A stretch of 64,000 bases of DNA, from assembly GCF_015482765.1 (NCBI RefSeq), contig NZ_JADMLB010000071.1, positions 83,328-147,327 of the forward strand, written 5' to 3'. Below, piece by piece: positions 9,319 to 18,432 of the stretch (its first letter is position 1; each line of letters starts with the position of its first letter). Made by a program: the position numbers and the translations under genes. The notes under the pieces are model-generated. The model was given only the letters and a program-made list of their open reading frames with translations. It was not told the DNA's origin and ran no database searches. The DNA comes from Halodesulfovibrio sp. (GTDB lineage Bacteria > Desulfobacterota > Desulfovibrionia > Desulfovibrionales > Desulfovibrionaceae).

Positions 9319-9690
9319 GTGGCTCGAATTGCAGGTGTAGATCTCCCAAGAGGCAAGCGCGCTGATATCGCTCTTACCTACATCTTCGGCATTGGTCGTT
9401 ATACAGCTCTCCAGATCCTCGACACCGTAGGTGTTGACTGGACACGCAACATTGACGACGTGACTGCTGAAGAAGTTAACGAGATCCGTAAAGTTATTGA
9501 GCAGGACTACAAGGTAGAGGGCGACCTCCGCCGCGAAGTTTCTTCCAACATCAAACGTCTTATGGACTCCGGTTGTTACCGTGGTCTGCGTCACCGTCGC
9601 GGTCTTCCTGTGAGCGGTCAGCGTACTAAGACCAACGCACGTACCCGTAAAGGTCCACGTCGCGCTGTTGTTGGTAAGAAGAAGAAGTAA
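9319..9690 (+). CDS. rpsM: 30S ribosomal protein S13
   Basis: S13 makes the head-to-50S bridge and contacts P-site tRNA. The 123-residue protein starts at GTG 9319 behind AGGAG and reads [20 protein letters not shown]. The helix-two-turn-helix region and the C-terminal tail [16 protein letters not shown] are intact. The following gap of 161 nt before rpsK is far larger than any other spacer in the alpha operon. Confidence 0.98.
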   Translation: MARIAGVDLPRGKRADIALTYIFGIGRYTALQILDTVGVDWTRNIDDVTAEEVNEIRKVIEQDYKVEGDLRREVSSNIKRLMDSGCYRGLRHRRGLPVSGQRTKTNARTRKGPRRAVVGKKKK

Positions 9691-9851
9691 GTCCATCCTC
9701 ATGTAGGATCAGGCGTGGAATCTCTCCCGAGCTAAGGATGCTTTCATATGATGCAACTCCTTAGACCCGGCGTATCACGGCTTAGTCATACTAAGCTCGT
9801 ATGAGGTTCCCAACCCCATCTATCAATTAATCTAGTTGAGAGAGTATAGTT
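9691..9851 (+). promoter_or_regulatory. Structured intergenic leader between rpsM and rpsK
   Basis: This 161-nt spacer has no open frame. It holds two clear hairpins: CTAAGGA (9732-9738) with TCCTTAG (9758-9764), 7 bp; and GCTTAG (9780-9785) with CTAAGC (9791-9796), 6 bp with loop TCATA. A competing pairing CATAC/GTATG overlaps the second. In E. coli, S4 binds the leader upstream of rpsM; here a binding site for an r-protein could lie inside the operon instead. That role is inferred only from structure and position. Confidence 0.4.
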
Positions 9852-10241
9852 ATGGCTAGACCCAAGCGTACGGGCAAGAAAAAAGAAAGAAAGAATATTC
9901 CCGTAGGGATCGCCCATATCCAGGCTACCTTCAACAATACCATTATTACCTTTACCGACACCCGTGGTAACGCAGTAAGTTGGGCATCCGCAGGCCAGTC
10001 CGGCTTTAAAGGTTCCCGTAAGTCTACTCCGTTTGCTGCTCAGGTTGCAGCTGATACTGCAGCTAAAAAAGCACAGGAAAACGGAATGCGTACTGTCGGT
10101 ATCTACGTCAAAGGTCCAGGTACCGGTCGCGAAGCCGCCATGCGTGCTATCAACGCTGCTGGATTCAAGGTTGCGTTCATTCGTGACGTAACCCCGATCC
10201 CTCACAATGGCTGCCGTCCACCTAAGAGACGTCGCGTCTAA
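9852..10241 (+). CDS. rpsK: 30S ribosomal protein S11
   Basis: S11 shapes the platform where the Shine-Dalgarno helix sits. The 129-residue protein has the conserved [18 protein letters not shown] block and the C-terminal [20 protein letters not shown] followed by PPKRRRV. The start is ATG 9852. It is preceded by a structured 161-nt spacer and followed by rpsD. Confidence 0.98.
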   Translation: MARPKRTGKKKERKNIPVGIAHIQATFNNTIITFTDTRGNAVSWASAGQSGFKGSRKSTPFAAQVAADTAAKKAQENGMRTVGIYVKGPGTGREAAMRAINAAGFKVAFIRDVTPIPHNGCRPPKRRRV

Positions 10242-10258
10242 TACAAGAGGAGATTGTT

Positions 10259-10885
10259 TTGGCTAAATATAATGGTGCTAAGTGTCGCATTTGTCGACGC
10301 GAAGGTTCAAAGTTATTCCTGAAAGGCGATCGCTGTTACACTGATAAATGCGCATTTGACCGTCGTCCATACGCACCTGGACAGGCTGGTCGTGCTCGCA
10401 AGAAAGTAAGCGATTACGCAGTTATGCTGCGCGAAAAGCAGAAAGTTCGTCGTATGTACGGCATTCTCGAAAAGCAGTTCCGCAGCTACTTTAAAAAGGC
10501 TGACATGCAGAAAGGCGTTACTGGTGAAAACCTCCTCGCTCTTCTCGAACGTCGCCTTGATAACGTGGTATACCGTCTGGGCTACGCTAACTCACGTCAG
10601 CAGGCTCGTCAGATGGTTCGTCACGGCGTATTTACACTCAACAACCGTCAGGCAAACATTCCTTCTATGCAGGTGAAAGTTGGCGACGAGATCGTTGTTG
10701 TAGAAAAACATCGTAAAGATCCAGTTCTGGCGGAAGCTCAGGAAGTTATCGCTCGTCGCGGTTGTCCAAATTGGCTGGAAGTTGACGCCCCTAACTTCAA
10801 GGGTTCCGTTAAGGCTCTGCCTCAGCGCGAAGACATTCAGTTCCCAATCAACGAACAGCTGATTGTCGAGCTCTACTCCAAATAA
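10259..10885 (+). CDS. rpsD: 30S ribosomal protein S4, zinc-binding form
   Basis: S4 nucleates 30S assembly and is often the autogenous repressor of the alpha operon. The start is TTG 10259, supported by AAGAGGAG about 8 nt upstream and by the sequence [16 protein letters not shown]. The N-terminal zinc ligands Cys9, Cys12, Cys26 and Cys31 are present. The S4 RNA-binding domain ([20 protein letters not shown], then [10 protein letters not shown]) lies around residues 95-160. The length, 208 residues, is normal. Confidence 0.97.
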   Translation: MAKYNGAKCRICRREGSKLFLKGDRCYTDKCAFDRRPYAPGQAGRARKKVSDYAVMLREKQKVRRMYGILEKQFRSYFKKADMQKGVTGENLLALLERRLDNVVYRLGYANSRQQARQMVRHGVFTLNNRQANIPSMQVKVGDEIVVVEKHRKDPVLAEAQEVIARRGCPNWLEVDAPNFKGSVKALPQREDIQFPINEQLIVELYSK

Positions 10886-10898
10886 GCGGGTTTAAAGC

Positions 10899-11942
10899 AT
10901 GCTCATCAAACAAGGCGACAGAACTATTAATACTCGCAACTGGTCTGAGTTGGTTAAACCGGACACCATTGCGCGTATCGGCGAAGGCAACACCCAGTAC
11001 GGTAAGTTTGTATGCGAACCTCTCGAACGCGGATACGGCAATACCATTGGCAACTCGTTGCGTCGTGTATTGCTCGCATCCCTTCAGGGCGCTGCCGCTG
11101 TTGCAGTGAAAATGTCCGGCGTACATCATGAGTTCACTACCATTGAGGGTGTACTTGAAGATGTTACCGACATTGTACTGAACCTTAAGTCAGTACGTTT
11201 TGCTATGGATACGGAAGAGCCTCAACGTATTGAGTTCACCGTGAACAAGCAGGGCGCTGTAACTGCCGAAGCCATTCAGGGCAACCAGCACGTGATGGTT
11301 CTTAATCCGGATCAGCCGTTGTTCACTCTGACCGAGGACAAAGAAGTAACTTTCGAACTCGAAATCAGAATGGGTAAAGGCTACGTGCCAGCTGACATGC
11401 ATGAAGGACTTAGCGATGAGATTGGTCTTATCAAGCTTGACGCAAGTTTTTCTCCAGTTCGCAAGGTAGCCTATACTGTTGAGCAGGCCCGTGTCGGCCA
11501 GATGACCAACTATGACAAGCTCATCCTCGAGGTTTGGACTGATGGTTCAGTTTCACCTGAGGATGCCATTGCCTACAGTGCGAAGATCATTAAAGAACAG
11601 ATCTCTGTATTCATTAACTTCGACGAACGTATCTCTGAAGAAGAAAACGAACAGGCTTCTGCTGACAGCGGCCTGAACGAAAACCTCTTCAAAGGCATTG
11701 ACGAGCTCGAACTTTCCGTTCGTGCTACTAACTGCCTCAAGAGTGCAAACGTTGCTTTAGTTGGTGAACTTGTACAGCGCACTGAATCTGAAATGCTCAA
11801 AACCAAGAACTTTGGCCGTAAGTCTCTTGACGAAATTCGTCGAGTACTGGGCGAAATGGAACTTGATTTTGGCATGCAGGTTGATGGCTTTGAGAAGAAA
11901 TACCAGGATTGGTTGAAGAGGAAGCAGCAAAATGAGGCATAG
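10899..11942 (+). CDS. rpoA: RNA polymerase alpha subunit
   Basis: Alpha dimerises to assemble RNA polymerase and its C-terminal domain contacts UP elements and activators. The 347-residue protein has the N-terminal dimerisation domain to about residue 235, with [21 protein letters not shown] short acidic linker ([14 protein letters not shown]) follows, and then the C-terminal domain from about 265 with [15 protein letters not shown] and [14 protein letters not shown]. Its 3' end overlaps rplQ by 11 nt. Confidence 0.98.
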   Translation: MLIKQGDRTINTRNWSELVKPDTIARIGEGNTQYGKFVCEPLERGYGNTIGNSLRRVLLASLQGAAAVAVKMSGVHHEFTTIEGVLEDVTDIVLNLKSVRFAMDTEEPQRIEFTVNKQGAVTAEAIQGNQHVMVLNPDQPLFTLTEDKEVTFELEIRMGKGYVPADMHEGLSDEIGLIKLDASFSPVRKVAYTVEQARVGQMTNYDKLILEVWTDGSVSPEDAIAYSAKIIKEQISVFINFDERISEEENEQASADSGLNENLFKGIDELELSVRATNCLKSANVALVGELVQRTESEMLKTKNFGRKSLDEIRRVLGEMELDFGMQVDGFEKKYQDWLKRKQQNEA

Positions 11943-12387
11943 AAAATCTGGAAAGAAATTCAGCAGAACCCCTGCACATCGCAAGGCTATGTTCCGTAAC
12001 ATGGCAACGGCTCTGTTGACTCATTACTCCCTTCGCACCACCGTGGTTAAAGCTAAAAGCCTGCGTGGCGTTGTTGAGCCCCTGATTACTCTTGCTAAAC
12101 GCAACGATCTTCATGCTCGCCGTCAGGCTTACAAAGTTCTTGGTTCTCACCAGCTCGTTAAGGTTCTGTTCGATGAAATCGGACCGCTTTTCGAAGGTGT
12201 ACCAGGCGGCTACACACGTGTTATCAAGCTCTCTACTCCACGTAAGGGCGATAACGCACCTATGGCTGTTATTGAACTTATCCGCAAGCCCGGTGCAGAA
12301 GAATCTGAATCCGCAGCTCCTATGAGCAAGGAACAGAAAGACGAAGCAGTTAAGCAGGCTGTTGAAGCTGCTACCGCAGCTGAATAA
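11932..12387 (+). CDS. rplQ: 50S ribosomal protein L17
   Basis: The 151-residue protein starts [20 protein letters not shown] and carries the L17 signature with [18 protein letters not shown]. After residue 118 it has an alanine-, glutamate- and lysine-rich tail ([19 protein letters not shown]) that is longer than in E. coli L17; such tails are common in this group. The ATG lies inside the rpoA reading frame, so translation is coupled. It is the last gene of the cluster. Confidence 0.97.
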   Translation: MRHRKSGKKFSRTPAHRKAMFRNMATALLTHYSLRTTVVKAKSLRGVVEPLITLAKRNDLHARRQAYKVLGSHQLVKVLFDEIGPLFEGVPGGYTRVIKLSTPRKGDNAPMAVIELIRKPGAEESESAAPMSKEQKDEAVKQAVEAATAAE

Positions 12388-12418
12388 TCAGCGCGAACTG
12401 AATCGTACTATGCATATT

Positions 12419-12449
12419 AAGGCCGTTGCTTTTGCAACGGCCTTTTTTT
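12419..12449 (+). terminator. Terminator of the ribosomal supercluster
   Basis: AAGGCCGTTGC (12419-12429), loop TTTT, then GCAACGGCCTT (12434-12444), an 11-bp perfect stem running into seven T. It closes the S10-spc-alpha transcription unit 32 nt after rplQ. Confidence 0.93.
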
Positions 12450-12491
12450 GTGTCTGTTGCAGTATTTTGTTTTTCGATGTATTCAATAGAA

Positions 12492-13418
12492 ATGATTGAT
12501 TACAGAAAGTTAGAAGCGTTTTGTAAGGTCTATGAGTTACAGAGTTTTTCCCGTGCAGGAAAAGATCTTTTCTTATCACAACCTACAATAAGCGCACATG
12601 TTTCAGCTCTTGAGTCTGAGTTAAACGTCCCGCTTCTTGATCGTATGGGACGTATTGTTTTGCCCACAGAAGCGGGCACTATTCTGTATAAATATGCAAA
12701 AAAGGCTTTTGCATCGATTGATGCCGCCAAGGCTGAGATAGCTCAGTTGCATGATGAGATTGCAGGCGAAATAGTCATTGGTGGGAGTACTATTCCTGCG
12801 CATTATTTATTGCCCCGTGTTATGGCTAAATATATGCTCAAGAACACCAATGTGGATGTTTCACTTAAGGTTGCAGATTCTGAAGCCGTTATTCAAATGC
12901 TTTCAGAAGGGAATCTTTCAGTCGGTGTTGTTGGAGCCTATGAAAACGATCCTGAATTGACATTTATTCCGATTGTAGATGATGAGCTTGTTGTAATTGC
13001 TTCACCCGAATATGCATCACCAAACCAGCCATTGTCGGCTGAGTCTTTAGAAGATCATAGCTGGGTTATGCGAGAACGTGGTTCTGGAACACGAAAGGCT
13101 TTCGCGAATGCACTTGCGGAACATAATGTTGATATTCGGGCGTTGCCTTCTGTTGTTCAGGTAGAGTCTACGAATGCCGTCATCCAGTTTGTCAAAGCAG
13201 GAATGGGGCTTTCAATTACATCGCGACTTGCTGTTTTGGCAGAAGTGGAACGTGGCGATCTTGTAATTCTTCCAGTTTCAAATATGAAACTTAAACGACA
13301 ATTCTTTTGTGTATATCATAACCGTCGTCACTATTTTCCGGCGATTCATAGTTTTATTCAATTCTTAAAGGACGAAACCCGCGCTATGCGGGGAGAAGCA
13401 GGTATAGGTAATGACTAA
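12492..13418 (+). CDS. LysR-type regulator, selenium-metabolism type
   Basis: This is a 308-residue LysR-family DNA-binding regulator. The N-terminal helix-turn-helix reads FSRAGKDLFLSQPTISAHVS, followed by the linker helix and a substrate-binding domain (STIPAHYLLPRVMAKY, VVGAYENDPEL, ERGSGTRKAFANAL). The STIPAHYLLP block and the overlap with selD match the LysR subgroup that travels with selenium genes; this is from memory of the family. ATG 12492 is chosen as the LysR-like start MIDYRKLEAF; an ATG at 12477 is possible. Its stop lies 8 nt inside selD, so the two genes are one unit. Confidence 0.85.
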   Translation: MIDYRKLEAFCKVYELQSFSRAGKDLFLSQPTISAHVSALESELNVPLLDRMGRIVLPTEAGTILYKYAKKAFASIDAAKAEIAQLHDEIAGEIVIGGSTIPAHYLLPRVMAKYMLKNTNVDVSLKVADSEAVIQMLSEGNLSVGVVGAYENDPELTFIPIVDDELVVIASPEYASPNQPLSAESLEDHSWVMRERGSGTRKAFANALAEHNVDIRALPSVVQVESTNAVIQFVKAGMGLSITSRLAVLAEVERGDLVILPVSNMKLKRQFFCVYHNRRHYFPAIHSFIQFLKDETRAMRGEAGIGND

Positions 13419-14472
13419 GCCAACTGTAAAGATGGTGGATACTGTTAAAGCTGCCGGTTGAGCAGCTAAAATTGCTCCAGGGGACCTGGAGGAGATTTTG
13501 CAGTCTTTGCCCCGTAATGCTGAAAGTGAGCAGGGCAGAGTGCTCACCGGAACTACGAATAATGAGGATGCAGCAATTTTGTCTTTCCCAGCGGGAAAGG
13601 CCATCGTGCAGACTCTTGATTTCTTTACACCAATAGTTAATGACCCATATCGATTTGGTCAGATAGCTGCTGCGAACTCCTTATCAGATGTTTACGCGAT
13701 GGGGGGGACTCCATGGTGTGCTATGAATATCGTTTGTTTTCCAGTGAAAAGTATGTCGAAGGATATGCTGAGTGAAATTATTCGCGGGGGATACGATAAA
13801 ATTGTTGAATCAGGTGCTGTACTGGCGGGCGGTCATAGCGTAGAAGATGCAGAAATCAAATACGGACTTTCTGTAACAGGCTATGTTGAGCCGGATGCGT
13901 ATACATCTAATGCGGGACTCGCTGCGGGTGATGTGCTGATTTTGACCAAACCAGTAGGTACCGGTGTCTTGGCAACGGGCGTTAAAGCCAGTTGGGATGG
14001 TTGCGATGAGATGGAAGAGCAACTTTACCAATGGGCTGCCAAGCTGAATAACATTGGTGGCGAATTAATTCGGGAAATGGGTCTGAAAGCAGCGACCGAT
14101 GTTACCGGATTTGGGCTAGGCGGCCATGTCTTAGAGATGGCTCAGGCATCAAAAGCACTGGTTGCTATTGACTCCAAGGCCGTTCCCGTGCTTGATAAGG
14201 CGCTTGAGTTGGCAAGTATGGGGTTAGTTCCAGAAGGAAGCCATGCAAATAAGCACCACTGTAAAAATGCAACAGAAGTTGCTGAGGGTGTTGACTCTTT
14301 GCTGGTTGATCTTATATTTGACGCTCAGACTTCCGGCGGGTTGGTTCTAGCTGTGCCGGAAGCACGTGTCGATGAGGCTGTAACCTATCTTTCTGAAAGA
14401 GGTGAGATGGCCTCGGTTATAGGCAGTGTGTTAAAAAGTGGTTCAGATTGCGGAACATTACTTATTCGCTAA
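13411..14472 (+). CDS. selD: Selenide, water dikinase (selenophosphate synthase), selenoprotein
   Basis: SelD makes selenophosphate from selenide and ATP, the selenium donor for Sec-tRNA. ATG 13411 opens a 353-codon frame interrupted only by TGA at 13459-13461 (codon 17). The context AAGUAAKIAP matches the catalytic Cys/Sec loop of SelD, so this TGA is selenocysteine, not a stop. The rest has the SelD core: DFFTPIVNDPYRFGQIAAAN, SDVYAMGGTP, GGHSVEDAEIKYGLSVTG, TKPVGTGVL and DVTGFGLGGHVLEMA. Standard gene calling would start it at TTG 13498 and lose the active site. It requires selA, selB and selC elsewhere in the genome. Confidence 0.95.
13459..13491 (+). promoter_or_regulatory. Bacterial SECIS-like element for selD Sec17
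   Basis: After the TGA at 13459-13461, CTCCAGG (13475-13481) pairs perfectly with CCTGGAG (13485-13491), leaving a GGA loop (or a GGGAC loop with 6 bp). The loop begins 20 nt past the UGA. Bacterial SECIS hairpins sit just downstream of UGA within the coding region and have G in the apical loop; this one fits both rules. SelB binding is inferred. Confidence 0.85.
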
Positions 14473-14578
14473 AAAATGTTCTGCATGAGGTTTGTAAGTA
14501 CCTTCATCTACTTAGAGCTTTTTTTCACAAGAAATGCAAATAAACGCATTTTAATGCTTGAACTCTGTGCGCAGCAAT

Positions 14579-14653
14579 GGTAAATGTCTGCGCCTTCGAC
14601 ATGTTACCAACCAAGCAAACAAGAACAGACAACTTCTTGTTTCGGTAAATGTC
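14579..14653 (+). ncRNA. Alternating hairpin leader upstream of tRNA-Leu
   Basis: GGTAAATGTC occurs twice, at 14579-14588 and 14644-14653. Between them GACATGTTACC (14598-14608) can pair with either copy, 10 bp with one bulged G. When the second copy is used, an inner 9-bp stem AAACAAGAA (14617-14625) with TTCTTGTTT (14634-14642) also forms. The two folds exclude each other. The element ends 16 nt before the tRNA. The rest of 14473-14578 shows nothing convincing. A switch or processing role is inference. Confidence 0.4.
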
Positions 14654-14669
14654 ATACATATGAATGAAT

Positions 14670-14754
14670 GCGAGAGTGGCGGAATTGGTAGACGCACCAG
14701 ATTTAGGATCTGGCGGTTAATCCCGTGAGAGTTCGAGTCTCTCCTTTCGCACCA
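14670..14754 (+). tRNA. tRNA-Leu (anticodon UAG)
   Basis: An 85-nt class II tRNA with acceptor GCGAGAG pairing with CTTTCGC, a D-arm containing GGTAGACGC, and anticodon stem CCAGA/TCTGG with loop TTTAGGA (anticodon TAG). It has a long variable arm, GTTCGAGTC in the T-arm, and an encoded CCA end. It reads CUA and probably other CUN codons. It stands alone between selD and tig. Confidence 0.97.
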
Positions 14755-14835
14755 TATATTTCTATCCGGTACTTAACAGTGTTGATGGCCGGAGAATTTT
14801 TCTAATTTTCCACTGGACAAGAAGGAGCGTGTGCC

Positions 14836-16149
14836 ATGGAATATAAAGTAGAAGATCTGTCTCCGGTTAAGAAACAGATTAATATTACTGTTCCTGCGGA
14901 CGAGGTTAATGCTGCACTTGCTGCAACAATCGCAATGTACCGTACCAACGTAGACCTCAAAGGTTTCCGTAAAGGTAAAGTACCTTCCAGCGTAATTGAA
15001 GGTCGCTTTAAGAAAGAAGTTTACTCTGAAGCAACTCAGGACCTCGTTAACGTACACATCAACGAAGTTATCGGTGAAGGCGAATTTTCTCCTGTATCCC
15101 GTATCGACTTCGATGGTGGCGAGCTCGTTCGTGACGAAGAGTTCACCTACTCAATCTCCTTCGAAGTAATGCCTGCTTTTGATCTTCCAAACTACGAAGG
15201 TATCGAAGTTGAAGAAGAAAAAGTAGTAGTAGACGACAAAGAAGTTGATGAAGTTATCGACCGCATCCGTGGCAACATGGCTGAAAACGTAGTTATCGCG
15301 GAAACCCGCGCTGCTAAAGACGGTGAAATTGCTGTAATCGACTTTGCTGCTTACGAAGATGGTGAGCCTCTTGAAGGTGTATCCGCTGAAAACTTCCAGA
15401 TGACTCTTGGTGACAAGCAGGCTCTTGAAGATTTCGAAGCACTCGTAAAAACAATCACTGTTGGTGAGTCCGGTGAAGGTGAAGTTACCTTCCCTGAAGA
15501 CTTCATCAACCCTGAGTTCGCAGGCAAAACTGTGACTATGAAAGTGACTGTACACGCTATTCAGGAGAAAAAACTCCCTGAACTCGACGACGAACTCGCT
15601 AAAAAAGCTGGCGGCTTTGATTCTGTTGAAAAAATGCGTGAAGCTGTTGTAGAATCCTACAAAAGCAGTCGTCTGCAGCTGAACAAATCTCAGGCTCAGA
15701 AAACCATGCTTGATTCCCTCCTGAAAACTGTAGATTTCCCACTTCCGGAAACTATGGTGACTGGTCACGTAGACAGCCTTATTCAGGAACGCATCGAACG
15801 CCTCGAGCGTCAGGGTAAATCAATTGAATCTCTTGGTAAAACTCCTGAAGAACTCCGTGAAGAAGTTCGTCCAGAAGCAGAAGAGATTGCAAAAACTCAG
15901 GTTTTCCTTATCGCAGTAGCGAAGAAAGAAGGCGTAGAAGTAACTGATCAGGAAGTTGATATGCAGCTTCACCAGATCGCAATGCGCGCTGGTCAGGAAT
16001 TCCACGTAGTTAAAGATTACTACTCTAAAAACAACCTTCTCTTCAGCCTTCGTGACCGTCTCCTCGCTGACAAAGCTATGGACGCAATCTACGAAAAAGC
16101 GAACGTTACTGAAGTTGAGCCAAAGAAAGAAGAAGAAAAAGAAGACTAA
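14836..16149 (+). CDS. tig: Trigger factor (ribosome-bound chaperone and PPIase)
   Basis: Trigger factor docks at L23 and shields nascent chains. The 437-residue protein has the N-terminal ribosome-binding domain with the signature GFRKGKVPSSVIEGRF near residue 45. An FKBP-like domain spans about 150-245 (AAKDGEIAVIDF ... VTFPEDFINPEFAGKTVTMKVTVH), and a helical C-terminal chaperone domain ends in an acidic lysine-glutamate tail. A GAAGGAG lies before ATG 14836. It is followed by a terminator, then clpP, clpX and lon, the common tig-clp-lon order. Confidence 0.97.
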   Translation: MEYKVEDLSPVKKQINITVPADEVNAALAATIAMYRTNVDLKGFRKGKVPSSVIEGRFKKEVYSEATQDLVNVHINEVIGEGEFSPVSRIDFDGGELVRDEEFTYSISFEVMPAFDLPNYEGIEVEEEKVVVDDKEVDEVIDRIRGNMAENVVIAETRAAKDGEIAVIDFAAYEDGEPLEGVSAENFQMTLGDKQALEDFEALVKTITVGESGEGEVTFPEDFINPEFAGKTVTMKVTVHAIQEKKLPELDDELAKKAGGFDSVEKMREAVVESYKSSRLQLNKSQAQKTMLDSLLKTVDFPLPETMVTGHVDSLIQERIERLERQGKSIESLGKTPEELREEVRPEAEEIAKTQVFLIAVAKKEGVEVTDQEVDMQLHQIAMRAGQEFHVVKDYYSKNNLLFSLRDRLLADKAMDAIYEKANVTEVEPKKEEEKED

Positions 16150-16186
16150 GTTCTTTTTTCTCTTTCTTCAGTCTGGACAATATAAG

Positions 16187-16219
16187 CGGGGCGGCATCTA
16201 TGCTAGCCCCGTTTTTTTT
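16187..16219 (+). terminator. Terminator after tig
   Basis: CGGGGC (16187-16192) pairs with GCCCCG (16206-16211), with GCAT/ATGC extra pairing possible inside the loop, followed by eight T. It separates tig from clpPX, which must therefore have a promoter in 16220-16413. Confidence 0.85.
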
Positions 16220-16413
16220 GCTTTATATTGTAAGTTATCACAAATTGAGTCTCTTTGCTCCTTGAGCAGTTGGGTCAACTTCTGCTAGGTTGCTATAAGT
16301 CCGTTTGTTTGGACGGGTGGTACGTACCTGTTATATTTTAGTACGTGCTTTCGCTGCCCTTTCCTTTTCCATACCTACAACACATACTTTTTTACCACTG
16401 TTAGGAGTGCGTT

Positions 16414-17016
16414 ATGGCAGTGCCTATTGTTATTGAAACCACCGGTCGGTCTGAACGTGCCTACGATATCTACTCCCGTTTGCTTAAAGACCGGATTATT
16501 CTTCTTGGAACTCCAATTGATGATCAGATCGCTTCTTTGATTTGTGCTCAGCTTCTGTTCCTGGAATCAGAGAATCCTGAAAAAGAAATTTATATGTACA
16601 TCAACTCTCCTGGTGGTTCTGTAACTGCCGGGATGGCAATCTATGATACCATGCAGTACATTTCCGCACCTGTTGCGACATTGTGCATGGGTCAAGCTGC
16701 AAGCATGGGTGCATTGCTGCTCGCTGCCGGTGCTGAAGGCAAACGTTATTCTTTGCCGCACAGCCGTATCATGATTCATCAGCCACTTGGCGGAATTCAG
16801 GGGCAGGCTACGGATATTGATATCCATGCCAAAGAAATCTTGCGGTTAAAAGATTCCTTGAACGGTATTCTTGCTCATCATTCAGGAAAACCGATTGAGA
16901 CTGTTGTCGAACACACAGAACGTGATTACTTCATGGGTGCGGAACAAGCTAAGGACTTCGGCATTATTGACGAGATCCTCGTATCCCGTAATGACATTCT
17001 CAAAAACGAGAAATAG
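16414..17016 (+). CDS. clpP: ATP-dependent Clp protease proteolytic subunit
   Basis: ClpP forms the tetradecameric serine protease chamber. The 200-residue protein has the conserved [20 protein letters not shown] start and the oxyanion region SPGGSVTAG. The nucleophile Ser is in GQAASMGA, the catalytic His in HSRIMIHQP, and the Asp in the ERDYFMG region. ATG 16414 follows TTAGGAGTG. clpX starts 11 nt after the stop, so protease and unfoldase are made together. Confidence 0.98.
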   Translation: MAVPIVIETTGRSERAYDIYSRLLKDRIILLGTPIDDQIASLICAQLLFLESENPEKEIYMYINSPGGSVTAGMAIYDTMQYISAPVATLCMGQAASMGALLLAAGAEGKRYSLPHSRIMIHQPLGGIQGQATDIDIHAKEILRLKDSLNGILAHHSGKPIETVVEHTERDYFMGAEQAKDFGIIDEILVSRNDILKNEK

Positions 17017-17027
17017 TGGAATAGCCT

Positions 17028-18278
17028 ATGGATAAAAACACTGTTGACCAAAATGAAGAGCTGAATTGTACATTCTGCGGCAAAAGTCAGGAGCAAGTTG
17101 CTCGTTTGATCGCCGGTCCGGAAGTCTACATTTGTGACGAGTGCATCGCTCTTTGTAACGAAATCATTGCGCAGGAAGGCGCTGAGGTCTCTGAAGATGA
17201 CGGTCAGCTCCTTACTCCTGAGGAAATTAAAAGCAAGCTCGATGAATATGTTATCGGTCAGCATCAGGCGAAAAAAATCTTGTCTGTAGCTGTGCATAAC
17301 CATTACAAGCGTGTGTTCTACGAGCACAAGCTTGGTGATGTTGAGCTTGAAAAAAGTAACATACTTCTTGCCGGTCCATCCGGTAGCGGTAAAACTTTGC
17401 TTGCTAAAACACTTGCACGTGTTCTTAACGTTCCATTTGCTATTGCAGATGCTACAACCCTTACAGAAGCAGGGTATGTAGGTGAAGATGTTGAGAATAT
17501 TCTTGTGCAGCTTTTGCAGAATGCTGATTACGATATCGAATCTGCTGCAAAAGGTATCATCTACATCGATGAGATTGATAAAATCTCCCGTAAAGGTGAC
17601 GGTCCTTCCATCACTCGTGATGTATCCGGTGAAGGTGTACAGCAGGCACTGCTTAAAATTATTGAAGGTACTGTAGCGAACATTCCTCCTAAGGGTGGTC
17701 GTAAGCATCCACAGCAAGAGTTTATCCGCATGGATACCTCTAACATCCTCTTTATCGTAGGTGGTGCGTTCATCGGTCTTGATAAGATCATTGAAACACG
17801 CATGAGCGGTAAAGCAATGGGCTTTGGTGCAACAATCACCACCAAGGAAGATATGTCATACACTTCCTTGCTGACGCAGGTTCAGCCGAACGACCTCGTG
17901 AAGTTCGGTCTTATTCCTGAATTTATCGGCCGTATTCCGGTAATTACTTGCGTTGAAGAGCTTGGTGAAGACGATCTTGTTCGTATTCTTACTGAGCCTA
18001 AAAATGCTCTTGTACGTCAGTATCAAAAACTCTTTGAATTCGATAAAGTTTCATTACGTATTACCACCAATGCGCTTAAAGCTATTGCGCGTCAGGCAAT
18101 TGATCGCAAGACCGGCGCAAGGGGACTACGTAACGTTATGGAATCAATGATGCTCGAGATTATGTACCACCTTCCTTCCTTGAAAGGGGTTAAGGAGTGC
18201 GTCGTAAACAGGGCGGTAGTTGAAGAAGGAAAAGAGCCAATGCTCATTTATGAGAATGAGGCTAAAACTGCTTCTTAA
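17028..18278 (+). CDS. clpX: Clp protease ATP-binding unfoldase ClpX
   Basis: ClpX is the AAA+ unfoldase that feeds ClpP. The 416-residue protein has the N-terminal zinc-binding domain (Cys14, Cys17, Cys36, Cys39). It has Walker A GPSGSGKT around residue 121 and Walker [10 protein letters not shown]. The pore loop is GYVGEDVE, the ClpP-docking loop has the IGF-type sequence [11 protein letters not shown] nearby, and the sensor-2 motif is TGARGLR. It is co-transcribed with clpP. Confidence 0.97.
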   Translation: MDKNTVDQNEELNCTFCGKSQEQVARLIAGPEVYICDECIALCNEIIAQEGAEVSEDDGQLLTPEEIKSKLDEYVIGQHQAKKILSVAVHNHYKRVFYEHKLGDVELEKSNILLAGPSGSGKTLLAKTLARVLNVPFAIADATTLTEAGYVGEDVENILVQLLQNADYDIESAAKGIIYIDEIDKISRKGDGPSITRDVSGEGVQQALLKIIEGTVANIPPKGGRKHPQQEFIRMDTSNILFIVGGAFIGLDKIIETRMSGKAMGFGATITTKEDMSYTSLLTQVQPNDLVKFGLIPEFIGRIPVITCVEELGEDDLVRILTEPKNALVRQYQKLFEFDKVSLRITTNALKAIARQAIDRKTGARGLRNVMESMMLEIMYHLPSLKGVKECVVNRAVVEEGKEPMLIYENEAKTAS

Positions 18279-18290
18279 TCAGATGGTTAT

Positions 18291-18324
18291 CAAAATGCAT
18301 CACATGTATTTGTGATGCATTTTG
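18291..18324 (+). terminator. Perfect 14-bp hairpin after clpX
   Basis: CAAAATGCATCACA (18291-18304) pairs without mismatch with TGTGATGCATTTTG (18311-18324), loop TGTATT. There is no T-run after the stem, so it may be a factor-assisted terminator, an mRNA-stabilising 3' end, or an operator for lon, whose promoter lies 21 nt downstream. Confidence 0.5.
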
Positions 18325-18344
18325 AGTATATTCAGCTGAAGCAA

Positions 18345-18373
18345 TTGACAATACGGCACCGAGACTTAACTAT
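18345..18373 (+). promoter_or_regulatory. Candidate promoter of lon
   Basis: A perfect -35 TTGACA (18345-18350), 17 nt, then AACTAT (18368-18373) as a weak -10. The 60-nt leader downstream contains a small hairpin TCTTCC/GGAAGA before the Shine-Dalgarno sequence. No heat-shock sigma-32 motif is evident. Confidence 0.4.
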
Positions 18374-18432
18374 CTCGTTGTGCCTCTTGTCTTCCTTGCG
18401 GAAGAGTGCATGGCACGAAACGAGGAGGATAT

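Noticed and set aside
12426..12491. N-terminal extension of the LysR regulator by 22 codons
   Set aside because: It would start inside the rplQ terminator stem and adds a sequence foreign to LysR proteins.
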